In this document: piece by piece, positions 6,323 to 9,150 of the stretch
Position numbering within the stretch: position 1 is the first letter of the stretch
Layout of the letters: each line of letters opens with the position of its first letter
From: Clostridia bacterium
GTDB lineage: Bacteria; Bacillota_A; Clostridia; Lachnospirales; Cellulosilyticaceae
Direction of reading: 5' to 3'
DNA: 9,150 nt
Assembly (NCBI GenBank): GCA_029239935.1
Contig: JARBTY010000115.1
Location: forward strand, 1 to 9,150
The notes under the pieces: model-generated
Database searches by the model: none
What the model saw: only the letters and a program-made list of their open reading frames with translations
What the model was told of the DNA's origin: nothing
Position numbers and translations under genes: made by a program

Positions 6323-7330
6323 CTATCTAATAACTGGTGAAAATCCTACTTTCTTTTGAACCTTTCTGAGGGTTTTTGCCGCCAGATAATTAGCTGTCTC
6401 TGCATTTTTTTTGATGATATTGTCAATATAGGCTTTATCTTTTGAAAGGTCTTTGAATCTGGCTTGAATAGGTCTAAGTTCTTCTACTACAGCTTCTGCC
6501 ACTCTGAGCTTAAAGTCTCCATAACCCTTTCCTTCAAATTCAGTTTGTATCTGTTCAATAGTCTGACCTGTAATGACACTATAGATAGTCATCAGATTAC
6601 TTATACCTGGTTTGTCACCTTCATCAAAACGTACCACTGTATCAGAGTCTGTAACTGCCCTCTTAAATTTACGAACAATGGTATCTGGCTCATCTAAAAC
6701 CGATACAAAAGCATTCATATCTTCATCTGATTTAGACATCTTTTTAGTAGGTTCCTGTAGACTCATAATCTTAGCTCCTACTTTCGAAATATAAGGATCG
6801 GGTATTTTAAAAGTATCTCCGTAGGCATTATTAAAGCGGCCAGCTATATCTCTTGTGATCTCCAGATGCTGTTTTTGGTCCACTCCTACCGGCACCAAAT
6901 CCGTCTGATAAAGCAAGATATCTGCTGCCATCAGTACAGGATAGGTCAGAAGTCCTGAATTGATGTTGTCTCCATGCCTTTGTGATTTATCTTTAAACTG
7001 TGTCATACGGCTAAGCTCTCCCATATAGGTAAAGCAATTTAATATCCATGCCAGCTCTGCATGAGCCGACACATGAGACTGCATATAAATAATATTTTTT
7101 TCTGCATCAAGGCCTGCCGCTATATACAACATCAATAAGTCTCTGGAATTTTTTCTAAGAGTCGCCGGTTCTTGTCTCACAGTTATCGCATGCATATCTA
7201 CAATACAATATAAACAGTTATATTCATCTTGAAGATTAGTCCAATTTTTTAAGGCTCCTAGGTAATTACCTAACGTAATAACACCTGATGGCTGCATGCC
7301 ACTAAAAATGACTTTCTTTTGTTCACTCAT
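6323..7330 (-). CDS. trpS: Tryptophanyl-tRNA synthetase
   Basis: This class Ic aminoacyl-tRNA synthetase charges tRNA-Trp with tryptophan in the cytosol. The 335-residue protein (usual length 325-345) carries the family's HIGH-equivalent PSGVITLGNYLGAL (14-27), the substrate-pocket stretches MAADILLYQTDLVPVGVDQKQHLE (roughly 134-157; D137 and the GVDQ loop are typical), and KMSKS (197-201) inside PTKKMSKSDED. I chose the ATG at 7330 because AGAGGTG (7342-7336) precedes it at proper spacing and MSEQKKVIFSGMQPSG aligns with known N-termini. An in-frame TTG at 7372 would add 14 residues and swallow that ribosome site. The gene converges on the c-di-GMP gene and diverges from luxS. No T-box leader with the TGGnACCGCG motif is visible upstream, although trpS is often T-box regulated in Firmicutes. 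Confidence 0.97.
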   Translation of the reverse strand: MSEQKKVIFSGMQPSGVITLGNYLGALKNWTNLQDEYNCLYCIVDMHAITVRQEPATLRKNSRDLLMLYIAAGLDAEKNIIYMQSHVSAHAELAWILNCFTYMGELSRMTQFKDKSQRHGDNINSGLLTYPVLMAADILLYQTDLVPVGVDQKQHLEITRDIAGRFNNAYGDTFKIPDPYISKVGAKIMSLQEPTKKMSKSDEDMNAFVSVLDEPDTIVRKFKRAVTDSDTVVRFDEGDKPGISNLMTIYSVITGQTIEQIQTEFEGKGYGDFKLRVAEAVVEELRPIQARFKDLSKDKAYIDNIIKKNAETANYLAAKTLRKVQKKVGFSPVIR

Positions 7331-7335
7331 TTTTG

Positions 7336-7342
7336 CACCTCT
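7336..7342 (-). promoter_or_regulatory. trpS ribosome binding site
   Basis: AGAGGTG on the minus strand ends 5 nt before the ATG at 7330 and fixes that start in preference to the in-frame TTG at 7372. Confidence 0.75.
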
Positions 7343-7429
7343 TAACTTATTTGTCTCATTCAATGTTATCAAACAACTTCCATGAAATCAAGGAAAAACT
7401 TATTCTATCTGTACGAATACCCTATCTAT

Positions 7430-7440
7430 AGTATATAATA
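7430..7440. promoter_or_regulatory. Overlapping divergent -10 elements for luxS and trpS
   Basis: The plus strand reads a perfect TATAAT at 7434-7439. The minus strand reads TATACT at 7435-7430 (5/6). They could be the -10 boxes of luxS and trpS and would overlap, making the two promoters mutually exclusive. Neither has a convincing -35 box: the best for luxS is TGTACG at 7410-7415 (18-bp spacer, 3/6), and trpS has only a T-run. The call is tentative. Confidence 0.35.
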
Positions 7441-7451
7441 ATTGTATAAAC

Positions 7452-7477
7452 TAAAAAACTTGCCACTTCCGGCAAGT
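7452..7477 (-). terminator. Terminator-like hairpin in the trpS/luxS divergent region
   Basis: A perfect 7-bp GC-rich stem (7458-7464 with 7471-7477, 6-nt loop) is followed on the minus strand by TTTTT then AG. This is a good intrinsic terminator for leftward transcription. No leftward gene precedes it, because the DNA to its right is luxS on the plus strand. In a rightward luxS transcript starting near 7446 the same hairpin would sit in the 5' leader without a U-run. An 8-bp direct repeat ATTGTATA flanks it (7441-7448 and 7479-7486). Confidence 0.55.
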
Positions 7478-7490
7478 CATTGTATACCCA

Positions 7491-7508
7491 GAAAGGATGC
7501 CATTCATG
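7491..7508 (+). promoter_or_regulatory. luxS ribosome binding site and preferred start codon
   Basis: GAAAGGA (7491-7497) lies 8 nt before the ATG at 7506. The upstream in-frame ATG at 7497 overlaps this ribosome site and has no site of its own, so the protein most likely starts MKKIASF rather than MPFMKKIASF. Confidence 0.8.
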
Positions 7509-7985
7509 AAAAAAATTGCAAGCTTTACTGTCAATCACCTTGATTTATTACCCGGCATATACGTATCCCGCATAGACTATATACAAGATTTCCCACTCAC
7601 CACCTATGATTTACGTATGAAAGCTCCTAATATAGAGCCTGTTATGAATACTGCAGAAATTCATGGCATCGAACATATTGGCGCTACGTTTTTACGTAAT
7701 CATTCTGAGTTTGAAAAGGATGTGGTCTATTTTGGACCTATGGGATGCCGAACTGGCTTTTACCTCATCTTAAAAGGCGACCGTTCCTCTAAAGCAATAG
7801 CCCCTCTGGTTACAGAGTTATTTGATTTTATTGCTAAATTTGAGGGAGATATCCCCGGTGCTTCTGCAAGGGACTGCGGCAACTATCTGGATCTCAACTT
7901 ACCTATGGCCGTTTTTGAAGCTAAAAAATACCTAGAAGGAACCCTTCTTAAGCTGACAGCGAAAAATCTCAACTATCCTGAGTGA
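7506..7985 (+). CDS. luxS: S-ribosylhomocysteine lyase LuxS (AI-2 synthesis)
   Basis: LuxS cleaves S-ribosylhomocysteine to homocysteine and 4,5-dihydroxy-2,3-pentanedione, the precursor of autoinducer-2. It thus recycles the SAM by-product and can feed a quorum signal. The 159-residue protein has the metal site H53-xx-E56-H57 (IHGIEHIGATFLRN) with third ligand C124 (DCGNY), and the catalytic C81 in GPMGCRTGFY. FTVNHLDLLPGIYVS (7-21) and TYDLRMKAPN (33-42) are the usual N-terminal and substrate-binding stretches. All catalytic residues are present and length is normal (about 150-170). The gene is monocistronic, with its own terminator, and diverges from trpS. The partner nucleosidase (Pfs/MtnN) and other methionine-cycle genes are not in the window, so whether it serves signalling or only detoxification cannot be judged. 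Confidence 0.96.
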   Translation: MKKIASFTVNHLDLLPGIYVSRIDYIQDFPLTTYDLRMKAPNIEPVMNTAEIHGIEHIGATFLRNHSEFEKDVVYFGPMGCRTGFYLILKGDRSSKAIAPLVTELFDFIAKFEGDIPGASARDCGNYLDLNLPMAVFEAKKYLEGTLLKLTAKNLNYPE

Positions 7986-8032
7986 TGTTCTAATGCTGGA
8001 TGGATTGCTTATTTACAATATGATGTCATAGT

Positions 8033-8057
8033 GACAGGCCTTAGTGCCTGTCTTTTT
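8033..8057 (+). terminator. Intrinsic terminator of luxS
   Basis: GACAGGC (8033-8039) pairs perfectly with GCCTGTC (8046-8052) around a 6-nt loop and is followed by TTTTT (8053-8057). It lies about 48 nt after the luxS stop. Read on the minus strand it lacks a U-run, so it is not a good terminator for the gene arriving from the right. Confidence 0.85.
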
Positions 8058-8103
8058 ATGGAACTTTTAAACACTATATGGGCTTTTATCTTTTACACTA
8101 ATC

Positions 8104-9150
8104 CTACTGGGATGCTGTATTCTTTTCATCTGTCTCTTCTTTTTCGCTTTCATAGCCCTTTATGAAGGCTTCGGTCTGGGGGGTATAAGTAAATTTTTCT
8201 TGAATCCACTCTTTTCCTTGCCCTATTTCTCCTGCTATCTGTACTTCTAACAGTTCATTCGTTGTCCATCTGGCTTGTATATCTGCCACCCCATACTCTT
8301 CTTGCATAAAATATGTATTTTTGCCATCTTCATTTAACAAGCTTTTGGCCATATTGGCAAGTTCAGAATAGTTTTTACCCAGACTACCTTGTATGGTCAT
8401 TAAATTTCTGAGTCTATAAGGATACTGAACTGTTTCGAGCGGTAGAACGTATGCAAAATATCTTAAGTCATTTTTCATCAGAACCCATAGATAATGGCCA
8501 TTGGGTGAAATACTCATATCTTTTACAGTTACTCCTGCTTTAGGGTCATCCTGGGTGAGTAATTCTTGTAAAAATTGATTCTTCACACTATAAATTTTTT
8601 GTCCTCCCCCCGTTTGAGTTTCAAAAAATCTAGTGAAAATGGCACTGCCGTCTGCCCCCCTCTTGATTCTTGAATAAACATCGGTCTGACCGCTTAGGAC
8701 GTCCATTGCAAAATTTGCTGCCGTCTTAACTTCCTCAAATTCAGAAGTCACACTGCACGCTGCTAGCTCCAATAAGATTTCCTCTTTATGGTCTTCATTA
8801 TAAAATTCTATTAACCTATAAGCACTGTACCAATTGATGTAGGCATCATCATATTCTAGTCCTTCTAAAAATAATTTATAACCGTACTTATCTACCAATT
8901 CTTTCCCCAATTCTTCACTTGGGATATGTTTTTTATTAAACATTTCTCCTTCCTCAGTATACAGATCTTTGGAGTAGGTTCTGAAAAACGCCTCTGATTC
9001 TTCCTCAAAAGTAGCTTCATGAGATTTTGTGTCTTCCAGGGGTATATTATTCCCCTCTTCTGATTGTACCTCTGTCTCCTTTAGAGGGCTTGGTTTTTTC
9101 TTAGAAGCTTTTGACTGATTTTCAGTATATTTTTGTATCAAACCGCTATC
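8104..9150 (-). CDS. Hypothetical protein, N-terminus beyond the right edge
   Basis: I do not recognise this protein. At least 348 codons are visible. The frame stays open to base 9150, and the only start-like codon near the edge is a TTG at 9141 with no ribosome site in the nine bases that remain, so the gene most likely begins outside the window. The visible N-terminal 50 or so residues are rich in K, E, S, N and P (SKASKKKPSPLKETEVQ onward), like a linker after a signal peptide, lipoprotein anchor or membrane helix that cannot be seen. A helical acidic region follows (about 45-150 counting from the TTG). A beta-rich part comes next, with SISPNGHYLWVLMKND (210-225) resembling a single propeller-like strand pair, then a mixed tail ending in an acidic stretch (ESEKEETDEKN). 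There is no internal membrane segment, repeat or catalytic motif I can name. No clear terminator follows the TAG at 8104. Confidence 0.75.
   Translation of the reverse strand, partial: DSGLIQKYTENQSKASKKKPSPLKETEVQSEEGNNIPLEDTKSHEATFEEESEAFFRTYSKDLYTEEGEMFNKKHIPSEELGKELVDKYGYKLFLEGLEYDDAYINWYSAYRLIEFYNEDHKEEILLELAACSVTSEFEEVKTAANFAMDVLSGQTDVYSRIKRGADGSAIFTRFFETQTGGGQKIYSVKNQFLQELLTQDDPKAGVTVKDMSISPNGHYLWVLMKNDLRYFAYVLPLETVQYPYRLRNLMTIQGSLGKNYSELANMAKSLLNEDGKNTYFMQEEYGVADIQARWTTNELLEVQIAGEIGQGKEWIQEKFTYTPQTEAFIKGYESEKEETDEKNTASQ

Noticed and set aside
7331..7372. Longer TrpS starting at the in-frame TTG at 7372
   Set aside because: The 14 extra residues are unlike known TrpS N-termini and would cover the good AGAGGTG site that serves the ATG at 7330.
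7440..7700. T-box riboswitch for trpS
   Set aside because: Read on the minus strand, the region before the hairpin lacks the TGGnACCGCG T-box and any clear specifier stem, and it falls in the luxS coding sequence.
8024..8036. TGTCA-TAG-TGACA inverted repeat overlapping the left arm of the luxS terminator as an antiterminator
   Set aside because: Only 5 bp with a 3-nt loop, weaker than the terminator stem, and placed after the stop codon where attenuation would serve no downstream gene.
9139..9141. TTG as the true start of the right-edge gene
   Set aside because: The same frame continues upstream to the window end (codons GAT AGC GGT), no ribosome site is visible in that space, and the residues after it read as an internal linker.

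Overview
The window reads as chromosomal DNA from a low-GC Firmicute, most likely a member of class Clostridia. The evidence is AT-rich intergenic DNA, AGGAG-type ribosome binding sites, U-rich intrinsic terminators, a YitT/DUF2179 protein, and a YerC gene beside pcrA as in Bacillus. A family such as Lachnospiraceae or Cellulosilyticaceae is a guess. I see no insertion sequence, prophage, CRISPR array, tRNA or rRNA. No intergenic gap exceeds about 220 bp.

Left block (1-3280, minus strand): transcription appears to start near 3350 and runs through a YcdX-like PHP-domain metallohydrolase, the TrpR-related regulator YerC, and the DNA helicase PcrA. The left edge cuts PcrA just inside its C-terminal domain. 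An intrinsic terminator overlaps the yerC stop codon and lies directly ahead of pcrA.

Middle block (3400-6313, plus strand): a YitT-family membrane protein has its own promoter and terminator. It is followed by a 594-residue cyclic-di-GMP enzyme with an N-terminal EAL domain, a central CBS pair and a C-terminal GGDEF-type domain. That gene starts at TTG behind a good sigma-A-type promoter. It converges on trpS, and both genes end at a perfect 22-bp inverted repeat.

Right block (6323-9150): trpS (minus) and luxS (plus) diverge from a 175-bp region holding overlapping -10 elements and a hairpin shaped as a minus-strand terminator. luxS ends at a clean intrinsic terminator. A minus-strand gene of unknown function then runs off the right edge, and its N-terminus is not visible.

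The genes do not form one pathway: they cover DNA repair and replication, tryptophanyl-tRNA charging, the activated methyl cycle with AI-2 production, and c-di-GMP signalling. The most unusual items are the inverted domain order and missing inhibitory site of the c-di-GMP enzyme, the long U-poor hairpin at 6261-6313, and the terminator-like hairpin in the trpS/luxS divergent region. I found nothing that clearly amounts to a new biological system.
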